Shown here: piece by piece, positions 10,499-18,361 of the stretch
How positions within the stretch are numbered: position 1 is the first letter of the stretch
Layout of the letters: each line of letters begins with the position of its first letter
Assembly: GCA_017794825.1 (NCBI GenBank)
Contig: CP051237.1
Span: forward strand, 744,001 to 808,000
Length of the DNA stretch: 64,000 bases
Direction of reading: 5' to 3'
Origin: Pararhizobium sp.
GTDB lineage: Bacteria; Pseudomonadota; Alphaproteobacteria; Rhizobiales; Rhizobiaceae
The notes under the pieces: generated by a model
The model's input: only the letters and a program-made list of their open reading frames with translations
What the model was told of the DNA's origin: nothing
Database searches by the model: none
Made by a program: the position numbers and the translations under genes

Positions 10499-10510
10499 TC
10501 GAGAGTCGGT

Positions 10511-10545
10511 AGTAATACAGCAGAATTTTAATTTGCTGTATAACT
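10511..10545. repeat. Palindrome 2, abutting the nucleotidyltransferase start codon
   Basis: AGTAATACAGCA (10511-10522) and TGCTGTATAACT (10534-10545) are inverted with one mismatch and an 11-nt spacer. It ends only 3 nt before the ATG at 10549, leaving no room for a normal Shine-Dalgarno. TATAAC at 10539-10544 would place a transcript start close to the ATG, so a leaderless mRNA is possible. Confidence 0.7.
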
Positions 10546-10548
10546 ACC

Positions 10549-11577
10549 ATGCCCGAGATCAGATATCATAGCCAAGTCGCCCTGTCGGCCTATCACGACC
10601 TGCTGCGAAACCTGCAGGACGCCCGCGTTGCGGAGATCATCGGCAAGCCGACGCGGGTGACTGTGAAGGGACGCCTCTTCTGGTACGACAAGTATCGCGT
10701 CGGAAACGAAATGGCGCAGCGCTATATCGGACCGGATTCTGACGCCTTGCGCGACCGGCTTGCGAAACTGGACGTACTGAAGACCGAGCAGGAAGCGCGC
10801 CGCAAGGAGCGGATGCGCCTCGTGCGCATTCTGCGCGCCGAAGGCTACGCGCCTGTCGACGCAAAAACCGGAAGCCTTCTCGGCGCCTTCGCGCGCGTCG
10901 GCGTTTTCAGGCTCGGCGGCACGCTGGTGGGCACGGTGGCGTTCCGTCACTACGAGGGAGAACTCGGCATCGCGATGGATTTCGACCAACTTGCACAGAC
11001 CGCCGACATCGACGTCGGGAGTTTCGAGAGGTTGTCCTTTGCCGTTGGGGACGCCGTCGAACCAACTCTGGAAGAGGTTTTTTCAGAGCTGAAGTTCCGT
11101 CCCGTGCCGTCGCTTGATCATGGCCAGGTCTGGCGGTGGGAACAGGCCGGCGGCGAGACGCTTGTCGAATTCCTGATGCCGGCTCACGGCGAAGAAGGCA
11201 TCCGCCCGCTTCCGGCGCTTGGCGTGAGCGCACAGGCGATACGCCATCTCGACTACCTGCTCGAAGATCCCGTGCCAGCGGTATCGCTGTATCGCGACGG
11301 GATACTGGTCCAGATTCCAAGGCCGGAACGGTTTGCCGTCCACAAGCTCATCGTGGCCGAACGGAGACAGGGCGGCGTGGACGACGTGAAAGCGCGAAAG
11401 GACCGCGCGCAGGCTGGGCTGCTGATCGCTGCGCTTGCCGAATTGCGCCCGGAGGAGTTGCGGGAAGCCTACGAAATTGCTCTTGAACGTGGTCCGGGAT
11501 GGCGAAACAGGATCGAAGCCAGTCTCAAACGGCTGCCACAAGCCGCTGAAACGCTTCGAAGAATTACACAAGGGTGA
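10549..11577 (+). CDS. GSU2403-family nucleotidyltransferase-fold protein
   Basis: A 342-residue cytosolic protein that I match to the GSU2403/COG5397 nucleotidyltransferase-fold family. The N-terminal third (to about residue 105) is a charged helical region. The middle has GTVAFRHYEGELG and a GIAMDFDQLAQTADIDVG stretch with the acidic residues expected of such a fold. The C-terminal part (about 255-340) is helical and basic. No enzymatic activity is established for the family. Two strong palindromes lie directly before the start, with no ribosome site, suggesting tight and perhaps leaderless expression. It stands alone between the nucleoside operon and a channel gene. A defence or toxin-like role is possible but not shown. 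Confidence 0.7.
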   Translation: MPEIRYHSQVALSAYHDLLRNLQDARVAEIIGKPTRVTVKGRLFWYDKYRVGNEMAQRYIGPDSDALRDRLAKLDVLKTEQEARRKERMRLVRILRAEGYAPVDAKTGSLLGAFARVGVFRLGGTLVGTVAFRHYEGELGIAMDFDQLAQTADIDVGSFERLSFAVGDAVEPTLEEVFSELKFRPVPSLDHGQVWRWEQAGGETLVEFLMPAHGEEGIRPLPALGVSAQAIRHLDYLLEDPVPAVSLYRDGILVQIPRPERFAVHKLIVAERRQGGVDDVKARKDRAQAGLLIAALAELRPEELREAYEIALERGPGWRNRIEASLKRLPQAAETLRRITQG

Positions 11578-11766
11578 TGACCTCCCTCGTGTGTGCAGCA
11601 AAAACATTCCTGATACACACAATCTCGCGAACAGCGTCAACGGCGAGGCGGAAACATCTTGCCGAACAGATAGAACGGGAATTTTTGAGGTGACCGACTG
11701 CCAGTGGCGCAATGCCGCCGGCGGTTATATGATTCCGAATCTGTCCTCTACCGGGATCCCTCTGTC

Positions 11767-12945
11767 ATGGATGAAGCCAGTTCATTCGAGCCGTTCCGCC
11801 GCCGGCTTTTCGACGTACTCGAGCGCAGCAAACGCGGAGACAGCCTTTCGCGGTTTCTGGACATTTTTCTGGTTTGCATCATCCTGGCGAACGTTGCCGC
11901 TTCCGTTATCGAAACGGTGCCTGTCGTCCACGAGCGCTACGGCGACGTGCTCTCGCTGTTCGACGGAATTTGCGTGCTGATCTTCGTGCTCGAATATGCC
12001 GGCCGGATCTGGTCTGCGCCCGAACACCCGGCATTGAAGGACATGTCCGCCTGGCGAGCCAGGCTGACCCACGCGGCAAGCCCCATGCTGGTGCTGGACC
12101 TGATCGCCATTTCGCCATTCTTCATAGAGTTGATTTTCGGCGCGGACCTCGCGGTGGTGCGCATTCTGCGTATCATCCGCTTCTACCGCCTGGCGCGGTA
12201 TTCTCCCGTGCTTGCCACGATTATCGGCGTGATAGCGCATGAGTGGCGTTCGCTCGCCGGAAGCGCCGTGCTTTTTCTGGGGCTGCTGCTTTTTTCGGGC
12301 GTCGCCATGTTTCTCGCCGAAGGGGCCGTGCAACCCGAAAAGCTGGGCGACGTGCCGAGGGCCATCTGGTGGGCTGTCGTGACCTTGTCCACGGTGGGAT
12401 ACGGAGACGTGGTGCCGGTTACGCTGCCGGGAAAAATGGTCGCCGGCCTCACAATGATATTCGGCATCATGTTCTTCGCCCTGCCGGTCGGAATCATCGC
12501 CACCAGCTTTCAGCAGCAGATCAGGCGCCGGGATTTCGTCGTCAGCTTCGCCATGGTTGCAAGAGTTCCCCTCTTTGCCCGCCTTGACGCCGCTGCGGTC
12601 GCGCGCCTGATTGGTCTGTTGACTGCGCGAAGAGCTTCGGCGGGCGACGTCATCATCACGGAAGGCGAGAAAGCCGACGCGATGTATTTCATCACCACCG
12701 GTCGGGTGGAGGTCATTGTGCCATCGGGCCCGATCTATCTTTCGGACGGCGACTTCTTCGGCGAGATGGCGCTGGTCGCCGAAGGCCAGCGGCGCAGCGC
12801 TACCGTGATTGCGACCAGAAGCTGCGATCTTCTGGTGCTCAGTTCCCGCGACTTCCAGCATCTTGTGCACACCAATGCGGAGATCGGAGAAGCTGTGAGC
12901 GAAGTGGCGCGTCAGCGTAAAAGAACCACAACGCCGGAGAAATGA
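11767..12945 (+). CDS. Cyclic-nucleotide-gated potassium channel (MloK1-like)
   Basis: A 392-residue inner-membrane channel. Segments S1-S6 run from about residue 28 to 250; S4 is VVRILRIIRFYRLARYS (about 130-146), with fewer charges than voltage sensors. The pore carries the K+ selectivity filter TVGYGD (about 209-214). A cyclic-nucleotide-binding domain follows directly (about 268-385), with the phosphate-binding cassette FFGEMALVAEGQRRSATV. The organisation is that of the Mesorhizobium MlotiK1 channel, here slightly longer. The frame is open upstream to a GTG at 11704, but ATG 11767 gives a normal N-terminus. It likely conducts K+ in response to cAMP. Confidence 0.9.
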   Translation: MDEASSFEPFRRRLFDVLERSKRGDSLSRFLDIFLVCIILANVAASVIETVPVVHERYGDVLSLFDGICVLIFVLEYAGRIWSAPEHPALKDMSAWRARLTHAASPMLVLDLIAISPFFIELIFGADLAVVRILRIIRFYRLARYSPVLATIIGVIAHEWRSLAGSAVLFLGLLLFSGVAMFLAEGAVQPEKLGDVPRAIWWAVVTLSTVGYGDVVPVTLPGKMVAGLTMIFGIMFFALPVGIIATSFQQQIRRRDFVVSFAMVARVPLFARLDAAAVARLIGLLTARRASAGDVIITEGEKADAMYFITTGRVEVIVPSGPIYLSDGDFFGEMALVAEGQRRSATVIATRSCDLLVLSSRDFQHLVHTNAEIGEAVSEVARQRKRTTTPEK

Positions 12946-13038
12946 ATCGATGGTGAGAAGTATCACGGCGTGGTAAAGTCATTTGAACTTGATTTCTGGT
13001 CCATATGACCCTAAATTGAGATGCAAATGGAGCCTCTC

Positions 13039-13428
13039 ATGGAAAACGCCGTCATTCAGCGGCCGGCTGGCGATATCCAGGCCGTTGCGCTCAAGGCCTA
13101 CAGCAGGATAGCACAGGCGTGGTCACTGACCGGTCGGGAGGCTGCGGCCCTGGCCGACATGTCGGAGTCCACCTGGAAACGCGCGCGCAAGCCGGGTTTC
13201 GGCGGCGATCTGACACGCGACCAGATGCTGCGCCTCAGCGCGCTGACGGGTCTCTTCAAGTCGCTCGAACTCTATTTCAATCCGCCGATCGCCGAACGAT
13301 GGGTGAAGCTTCCCAACCGCGGCCCGGAATTCGAAGGCAATACCCCGCTCACCGCCATGATCGACGGCGGCCTGCCCAAAATCCTGCGCGTGCGCGCCTA
13401 TATCGACGCCTTGCGGGGCGGCGTTTGA
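13039..13428 (+). CDS. Xre/MbcA/ParS-type antitoxin
   Basis: A 129-residue antitoxin. Residues about 10-65 form an Xre-like helix-turn-helix (REAAALADMSESTWKRARK). The C-terminal half (SLELYFNPPIAERWVKLPN then TPLTAMIDGGLPKILRVRAYIDALRGG) is the MbcA/ParS toxin-binding domain, which neutralises RES toxins. ATGs at 13021, 13027 and 13039 are in frame; 13039 has GGAG 8 nt upstream. Its stop overlaps the TTG start of the toxin. It probably also represses the pair's promoter in the short gap after the channel gene. Confidence 0.9.
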   Translation: MENAVIQRPAGDIQAVALKAYSRIAQAWSLTGREAAALADMSESTWKRARKPGFGGDLTRDQMLRLSALTGLFKSLELYFNPPIAERWVKLPNRGPEFEGNTPLTAMIDGGLPKILRVRAYIDALRGGV

Positions 13429-14117
13429 AGATCACCGGCATCAATGATCGCGCACTGGTCCGGCTTATCCCTGAAACCCGCCACAAGCCGCCGGTGCTGC
13501 GCGGCCTTGTCGACACCGACGAGGAAGCCGCGATCCTGGCGGAGCTCGAAGGAGAAACCAGCGCGCGGCTGATTGCAGAGCGCGACGGCAGTCCCGCCCT
13601 TGACCGGCGCGAACTCGTCTTCGCCCGGCGCGCGCACGATCTCAAGGTCTACGGCCAAAGCCATATCAATGCCGCGTTCACCTATACGCGACCGTCCGGC
13701 AACCGTTTCAACAGCGGTGATCGGGGCGCCTGGTATTGCAGCTACAATGTCCTGACCTCCGCAGAGGAAGTCGGCTATCACCGGACGCGGGAACTGGGCT
13801 TCATCGGCGTATTCGAGGACGAAGCCCGCTATGTAGAGCTTCTGGCCGATTTTATCGGCGACTTTCCCGATCTCGACGGCGACCCGGGGCATCCGGCGCT
13901 CAACGCCGATCCGGACATCGGATATCCCGAAGGTCAGGCTCTCGCAACGGCGCTGCGCAGGGAAGGACATCGCGGATTGCTCTATCCATCGGTGCGGCAC
14001 AAGGGTGGACGGTGTTTCGTCGCGTTCGATCCCGGCATCATTCAGAATGTGCGTCCCGGCGCCGCCTGGAAGTTGACCTGGCGTGGCGCGCCGGACTATT
14101 CCATCGAAAGTCTTTGA
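13425..14117 (+). CDS. RES-domain toxin (NAD+-degrading type)
   Basis: A 230-residue toxin of the RES family; characterised relatives break down NAD+. A TTG start at 13425 overlaps the antitoxin stop (TTGA), the usual coupling for these pairs; a longer open frame upstream lies inside the antitoxin gene and is spurious. RES-domain features visible are VRLIPE near the start, TYTRPSGNRFN and GAWYCSYNVLTSAEEVGYHR in the centre with the Arg, Glu and Ser that name the family, and a C-terminal LLYPSVRHKGGRCFVAFDP strand. The gene appears intact. Confidence 0.9.
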   Translation: MKITGINDRALVRLIPETRHKPPVLRGLVDTDEEAAILAELEGETSARLIAERDGSPALDRRELVFARRAHDLKVYGQSHINAAFTYTRPSGNRFNSGDRGAWYCSYNVLTSAEEVGYHRTRELGFIGVFEDEARYVELLADFIGDFPDLDGDPGHPALNADPDIGYPEGQALATALRREGHRGLLYPSVRHKGGRCFVAFDPGIIQNVRPGAAWKLTWRGAPDYSIESL

Positions 14118-14128
14118 GGCAATTCCGA

Positions 14129-15226
14129 ATGGACAGCTTTCCCTGGTACGCACACACGATACGACGGCCCATGCTTCTCGTTGTCGCGATGGCGTTACTG
14201 CCTGTTTTGCAGGGATGCAATCCCGCCTATTACGCCAGTTCGGTCGGCGGCCACATCAAGATCGTGTCGTCCAGCCAGCCGGTGGACAAACTTCTGGAGC
14301 GGCGTGACATCAACCCGGATCTGAAGGAACGGCTCACCATATCGCGGGAGATACGCGACTACGCGTCTGAACAACTGGCGCTGCCCGACAACGACAGTTA
14401 CCGGCGATACGTCGATACCGGCAGGGAGTACGTGTCGTGGGCCGTCTACTCATCGCCGGAGTTCTCGGTTGGTTTCAATACCTGGTGTTTCCCGATCTAT
14501 GGCTGCGTGCCCTATCGCGGCTATTTTTCAGAAAGCGCGGCGGAGAAGTTCGCCGAGACCCTGCGCGAGCAGGACATGGATGTCTATGTCGGCGGCGTAC
14601 CGGCCTATTCTTCGCTCGGCTGGTTCGACGATCCCCTGATGAACACGATGGTCATTCGCGGCGACGTCTATCTTGCAGGCGTCGTGTTTCATGAGCTCGC
14701 TCACCAGAGGGTCTACGTCCAGAACGACTCAGGCTTCAATGAAGCCTTCGCCGTCACCGTCGAGGAAAAGGGCGTCGAGAAATGGCTGCGCGAACGCGGC
14801 GAAGACGCTGTCCTGAAAGACTATGAAACCGGTCTGCAGCGCTACAAGGATTTCCAGATACTGGTGGCGGAGACGCGTCAGGCGCTTGCCCGCATCTACG
14901 CGTCAGGGCTCTCCGAAACGGATATGCGCGCCGCCAAAGCGAAGGAAATCGAGCGTCTTCGGGCGCGGTATCGTCGGCTGCGGGACGGAAAGTGGAACGG
15001 CTATCGCGGCTTTGACCGCTGGTTCGACGAGCCGATCAACAACGCCAGGCTTGCGACCATCGGCGTTTACGGCGACCTGGTCGCCGACTTCAAGCGCCTG
15101 TTCGACCTGTGCGCCGGCGATTACGAGCGGTTCTACGACGCAGTCGAATATCTGGCGCAGTTTGAGAGCGGCGAACGGGTAGAGGCGTTGCAGACAGCGT
15201 CGGCCTGCATGGCGGGTGGAAGCTAG
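14129..15226 (+). CDS. Putative aminopeptidase-like zinc metalloprotease lipoprotein (PF10023-type)
   Basis: A 365-residue envelope lipoprotein. A hydrophobic N-terminus ends in the lipobox LQGC with Cys30 as the lipid-attachment residue. The zinc motif HELAH is at 188-192, with a downstream FNEAF Glu near 205, as in gluzincins. This matches the predicted-aminopeptidase family (PF10023/COG4324), for which substrates are unknown. ATG 14129 has GAGG 9 nt upstream and lies 11 nt after the RES toxin stop, so it may be co-transcribed with the toxin-antitoxin pair. The TAG stop lies inside the first arm of a hairpin element. Confidence 0.8.
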   Translation: MDSFPWYAHTIRRPMLLVVAMALLPVLQGCNPAYYASSVGGHIKIVSSSQPVDKLLERRDINPDLKERLTISREIRDYASEQLALPDNDSYRRYVDTGREYVSWAVYSSPEFSVGFNTWCFPIYGCVPYRGYFSESAAEKFAETLREQDMDVYVGGVPAYSSLGWFDDPLMNTMVIRGDVYLAGVVFHELAHQRVYVQNDSGFNEAFAVTVEEKGVEKWLRERGEDAVLKDYETGLQRYKDFQILVAETRQALARIYASGLSETDMRAAKAKEIERLRARYRRLRDGKWNGYRGFDRWFDEPINNARLATIGVYGDLVADFKRLFDLCAGDYERFYDAVEYLAQFESGERVEALQTASACMAGGS

Positions 15227-15299
15227 CGCCCCGAATCTGAAGTTCGTTACATCCTGCTGCACGCTTTATTCGAACTTCAGATTCGATAAGGGCGCTAGC
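15222..15299. repeat. Complex hairpin element, copy 1
   Basis: A 78-nt element with two nested stems. The outer stem is GCTAGCGCCC (15222-15231) with GGGCGCTAGC (15290-15299). The inner stem is CGAATCTGAAGTTCG (15232-15246) with CGAACTTCAGATTCG (15271-15285). A 4-nt bulge (15286-15289) sits on the right arm and the loop is 24 nt. The stop codon of the lipoprotein gene is in the left arm. The next element has the same architecture in the opposite orientation. Confidence 0.8.
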
Positions 15300-15310
15300 A
15301 AGATAATGAT

Positions 15311-15390
15311 TCTAGTGTGGTTTACGGATTTGAAGTTCCTGTAAGAGACAGCTGCTACAATGTAAGGAACTTCAAATCCACCACACTAGA
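15311..15390. repeat. Complex hairpin element, copy 2
   Basis: An 80-nt element. The outer stem is TCTAGTGTGGT (15311-15321) with ACCACACTAGA (15380-15390). The inner stem is GGATTTGAAGTTCCT (15326-15340) with AGGAACTTCAAATCC (15365-15379). The 4-nt bulge is on the left arm and the loop is again 24 nt. It shares the TGAAGTTC core with copy 1 and a 16-nt arm with a solo half copy at 37439. Confidence 0.8.
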
Positions 15391-15413
15391 CCATTCGTTT
15401 CGCAGACGATTGC

Positions 15414-15454
15414 ATCTTCCCCGCCGCGGACCGAACATCCGAAGCGGGGAAGAT
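15414..15454 (-). terminator. Putative terminator hairpin of the sulfatase gene
   Basis: An 11-bp stem, ATCTTCCCCGC (15414-15424) with GCGGGGAAGAT (15444-15454), lies 9 nt past the sulfatase stop. The loop is 19 nt and no U-run is seen, so it may not be intrinsic. Confidence 0.5.
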
Positions 15455-15463
15455 ATGGAAGAC

Positions 15464-16996
15464 TTACTGGTTGCCCGGCGAACCGGCGGTCAACTCGTCC
15501 ATCACATTGTCGAGCGAGAAGCTGCCGGGTTTCTGGCGCGGCGGGAACTCCTTGAAGCTCTGCAGCCACTGACCAACGAATGCGGCGGCCGGAGCGATGG
15601 CGAACATGTGTTCAAGATACCATCTCTGGAATCCCATTGCATGTTCCTGCTCGGCTCGCTCGAAGGGGTCCATCCGAAGATTGGTCAACAAGGGAGCGCG
15701 CAGCGTTTCGAAAGGCCGCTGCCAAACTTCCAGACCCTCCGCGTTCTGCTTCATGAAGGTCACCTTCCAGTCGTCGTAGCGCAGGGCTGCGACGTCGCCG
15801 TCGTCGGTCCAGTAGATGAAGTCGTGACGCGGCCACTCGCCTTCGCCCTTGAAGGCGGGCAACAGATTGTAGCCGTCCAGGTGCACATGGTAGTCGCGGC
15901 CGATCGCCTGAACGCCGCCTTCCAGCAACTGCGCCTTGATGTCGGGATTGCCCGCCGCGGCAAGCAGCGTCGGCAACATGTCCTCATGGGCGGCAAGGTC
16001 GTTGATCACGGTCCCGGGCTCGATCACGCCCGGCCAGCGGATCATCGTCGGAACCCGGAAGCCACCTTCCCACTGGGTGTTCTTCTCGCCCTTGAACATG
16101 GTCGTTCCGCCATCGGGCCAGGTGAACGTCTCCGCGCCGTTGTCGGTGGAATACATCACGATGGTGTTGTCGGTGATTCCCAGTTCGTCGAGTTTGTCGA
16201 GCAACTGGCCGACATCCGTGTCATGCTGCGCCATACCGTCGGCGTAGATGCCGTACCCTGTCTTGCCTTCCCATTCGGGAGACAGATGCGTGAAGATGTG
16301 CATGCGGGTGGAATTCCACCAGACGAAGAACGGTTTGCCCTGCGCGTGCGCCCGGTCGATAAAATCGAGGGCGGCTGCCGTGGTTTCCTGGTCGACGGTT
16401 TCCATACGCTTGCGCGTCAGCGGACCTGTGTCCTCGATGTCCCCGTCGGCGGAGGATTTTATGACGCCGCGCGGGCCAAATTTCTCGCGGAATGCCGGGT
16501 CCTTCGGATAATCCGGGTTTTCAGGCTCTTCTTCGGCGTTAAGATGGTAGAGGTTGCCGAAGAACTCATCGAAACCGTGATTGGTCGGCAGCATCTCATC
16601 GCGATCGCCGAGATGGTTCTTGCCGAATTGTCCCGTGGCGTATCCAAGGGGCTTCAGGAGGCCGGCGATCGTTGGATCCTCAACCATCATGCCTTCAGGA
16701 GCGCCCGGCAAGCCTACCTTGGTCAGACCGGTCCGTATCGGCGACTGGCCGGTAACGAACGCTGCGCGTCCGGCTGTGCAACTCTGCTGGCCGTACCAAT
16801 CGGTGAAGAGGGCGCCTTCATGTGCGACCCGATCGATATTCGGCGTGCGGAATCCCATCATCCCATGATTGTAGGCGCTCGTGTTGAACTGGCCGATATC
16901 GTCACCCCAAATGATAAGAATATTCGGCTTGTCTTCTTGAGCATGTGCGAGTGTGACGCTCATAAGCAGAGCGCCGATCATATAGAACAGTCGCAT
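15464..16996 (-). CDS. Secreted type I sulfatase (arylsulfatase family)
   Basis: A 510-residue alkaline-phosphatase-fold sulfatase. Residues 1-19 are a signal peptide ending in LAHA. Metal ligands appear at WGDDIGQ (Asp32, Asp33). The formylglycine motif is CTAGR with Cys73, followed by FVTG, so activation by a formylglycine-generating enzyme is needed. YSTDNGAE and a distal KGEKNTQWEGGFRVP (Lys and Arg) complete the active site. It should hydrolyse sulfate esters in the periplasm; substrate unknown. ATG 16996 has an excellent GGAGGA site. It is monocistronic, and its 3' end faces the hairpin elements. Confidence 0.92.
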   Translation of the reverse strand: MRLFYMIGALLMSVTLAHAQEDKPNILIIWGDDIGQFNTSAYNHGMMGFRTPNIDRVAHEGALFTDWYGQQSCTAGRAAFVTGQSPIRTGLTKVGLPGAPEGMMVEDPTIAGLLKPLGYATGQFGKNHLGDRDEMLPTNHGFDEFFGNLYHLNAEEEPENPDYPKDPAFREKFGPRGVIKSSADGDIEDTGPLTRKRMETVDQETTAAALDFIDRAHAQGKPFFVWWNSTRMHIFTHLSPEWEGKTGYGIYADGMAQHDTDVGQLLDKLDELGITDNTIVMYSTDNGAETFTWPDGGTTMFKGEKNTQWEGGFRVPTMIRWPGVIEPGTVINDLAAHEDMLPTLLAAAGNPDIKAQLLEGGVQAIGRDYHVHLDGYNLLPAFKGEGEWPRHDFIYWTDDGDVAALRYDDWKVTFMKQNAEGLEVWQRPFETLRAPLLTNLRMDPFERAEQEHAMGFQRWYLEHMFAIAPAAAFVGQWLQSFKEFPPRQKPGSFSLDNVMDELTAGSPGNQ

Positions 16997-17166
16997 ATTT
17001 TCCTCCGAAAGTGAAAAACAACGGTTAGGGAATACACGTACCCTATCTTTATTGCACCAATATTAGAATAGCTGCCGGTATAAACTGTTATTTCTTGGAG
17101 TTAAAACAGCCTCGTTCGCTATTTCGTCTCGAATTATCTTACAGATAACGGCAAAAGCGCAGCCTC

Positions 17167-17964
17167 TCAGCCAACCTCATGAACGAGCCTTTGATACAAA
17201 TGCCAGGTCGCGTGCCCGAGGATCGGAAAGATGAAGATCACACCCAGAAGCAGCGGCGCAACTGCCAGCAGGGTCAGCGCGCCTATGATCGCGCCCCAGC
17301 CCAACATGACCATCGGACTTTTTTGAACGGTCTTCAAACTCGTGATCATCGCGGTCACGAAGTCCACGTCCTTGTCGAGCAGCAACGGCATGCCGATGAC
17401 TGTAATCGAGTAAAGAACCGTCGCCAGAAATGCGCCGACCAGCGTCCCGACAATCAGGAAGCCCGCGCCTTCGCTTGTCGTCAGCACGACGGCGACAAGG
17501 TCGTTCATGGACGAAACGGACTGCCACTGCAGAAAGATCGCGAACAAAAGCCGCACCTGATAGGCCCAGATCCAGAAGACGAACAAAACGACGAACGCCA
17601 TCCAGCCGAATTCGCGGCGCTGCTGTTTGAATATGACCAGAAATATGTCCGATGCGGTGAAAGGTTCCGAACGCCCCAGCCGGCGCGATATTTCGTAAAG
17701 CCCCGCCGCCAAAAAAGGCGCGACGAGCGGAAAACCGACGCTGATCAGAACCACGAACCAGATTTGCTGGAATACGAGAAAGCCCGAGAGCAGAACGGCG
17801 CCAAGCAAGGCATAGAACAGTCCGAAAAAGAGGCTGAGACCGGGTCGGGCCAGGAAATCTCGCGCTCCGGCGCGCAAAGCCAGCCTTACGTCTTCGAAGG
17901 TCGCAGTCCTGACCGCCAGCTTTATCGGTTGCGCCGAAAGATGTTCCTGTTGTCCAGCTTCCAT
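17167..17964 (-). CDS. DUF2189 family integral membrane protein
   Basis: A 265-residue inner-membrane protein with about six hydrophobic segments, first at LSLFFGLFYALLGAVLLSGF and last at LLLGVIFIFPILGHATWHLYQRL. The spacing and the N-terminal VRLALRAGARDF segment match DUF2189, a family common in alphaproteobacteria and without known function. The open frame extends to 18036, but ATG 17964 gives the standard N-terminus. No obvious operon partner. Confidence 0.82.
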   Translation of the reverse strand: MEAGQQEHLSAQPIKLAVRTATFEDVRLALRAGARDFLARPGLSLFFGLFYALLGAVLLSGFLVFQQIWFVVLISVGFPLVAPFLAAGLYEISRRLGRSEPFTASDIFLVIFKQQRREFGWMAFVVLFVFWIWAYQVRLLFAIFLQWQSVSSMNDLVAVVLTTSEGAGFLIVGTLVGAFLATVLYSITVIGMPLLLDKDVDFVTAMITSLKTVQKSPMVMLGWGAIIGALTLLAVAPLLLGVIFIFPILGHATWHLYQRLVHEVG

Positions 17965-18192
17965 AGTGTCGCGGCCTCCCCGCCCCGCGCTTAGTTGCCG
18001 CCGCCTTGCGAGGTCACAGTCTAGATCAAGGCGCACGCAAATGGAACGGCGCCGTCAATTCAAGCCCTGAAACAAAACAGGAACAAAATGATGCACGGCG
18101 CGCCGAACTGTGCTATAAGGAGAAACGCCCGCCACCCGCATCGGGAGCAGCTGAAACCGGACCCGATGGTTTGTCAGGGACTAAAAACCGGA

Positions 18193-18318
18193 TTCCCGAA
18201 ACAAAGCCAGATTGCAAATCGGCAATTCCCGAAACGAAGCCAGACCGTAAGTCAGCGTTTCCCGAAACAAAGCCAGACCGTAAATCAGCAATTCCCGAAA
18301 CAAAGCCAAATTCTCGCA
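18193..18318. repeat. 33-bp tandem repeat (minisatellite), almost four copies
   Basis: Units begin at 18193, 18226, 18259 and 18292, each starting TTCCCGAAAC(A/G)AAGCCA. The period is exactly 33 bp; the first three copies are complete and the fourth diverges after about 18 bases. Because 33 is a multiple of three, all frames stay open across it, which explains the repetitive ORFs there. A strongly AT-rich stretch (18328-18370) follows directly. It lies between the DUF2189 gene and the 3' end of a DnaB-like ATPase gene; the rest of 17965-18361 shows no gene. Confidence 0.85.
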
Positions 18319-18361
18319 AAGTATCAGAAATCCATTTATCTTATTGTTTTTATTTTATTTT

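Noticed and set aside
11782-12966. 394-residue minus-strand frame
   Set aside because: Antisense to the potassium channel gene; His/Asp/Arg-rich, no domain.
15317-17014. 565-residue plus-strand frame
   Set aside because: Antisense to the clearly functional sulfatase gene and running through the hairpin elements; no domain.
18193-18318. CRISPR array
   Set aside because: Repeats are directly contiguous with no unique spacers and no cas genes nearby.
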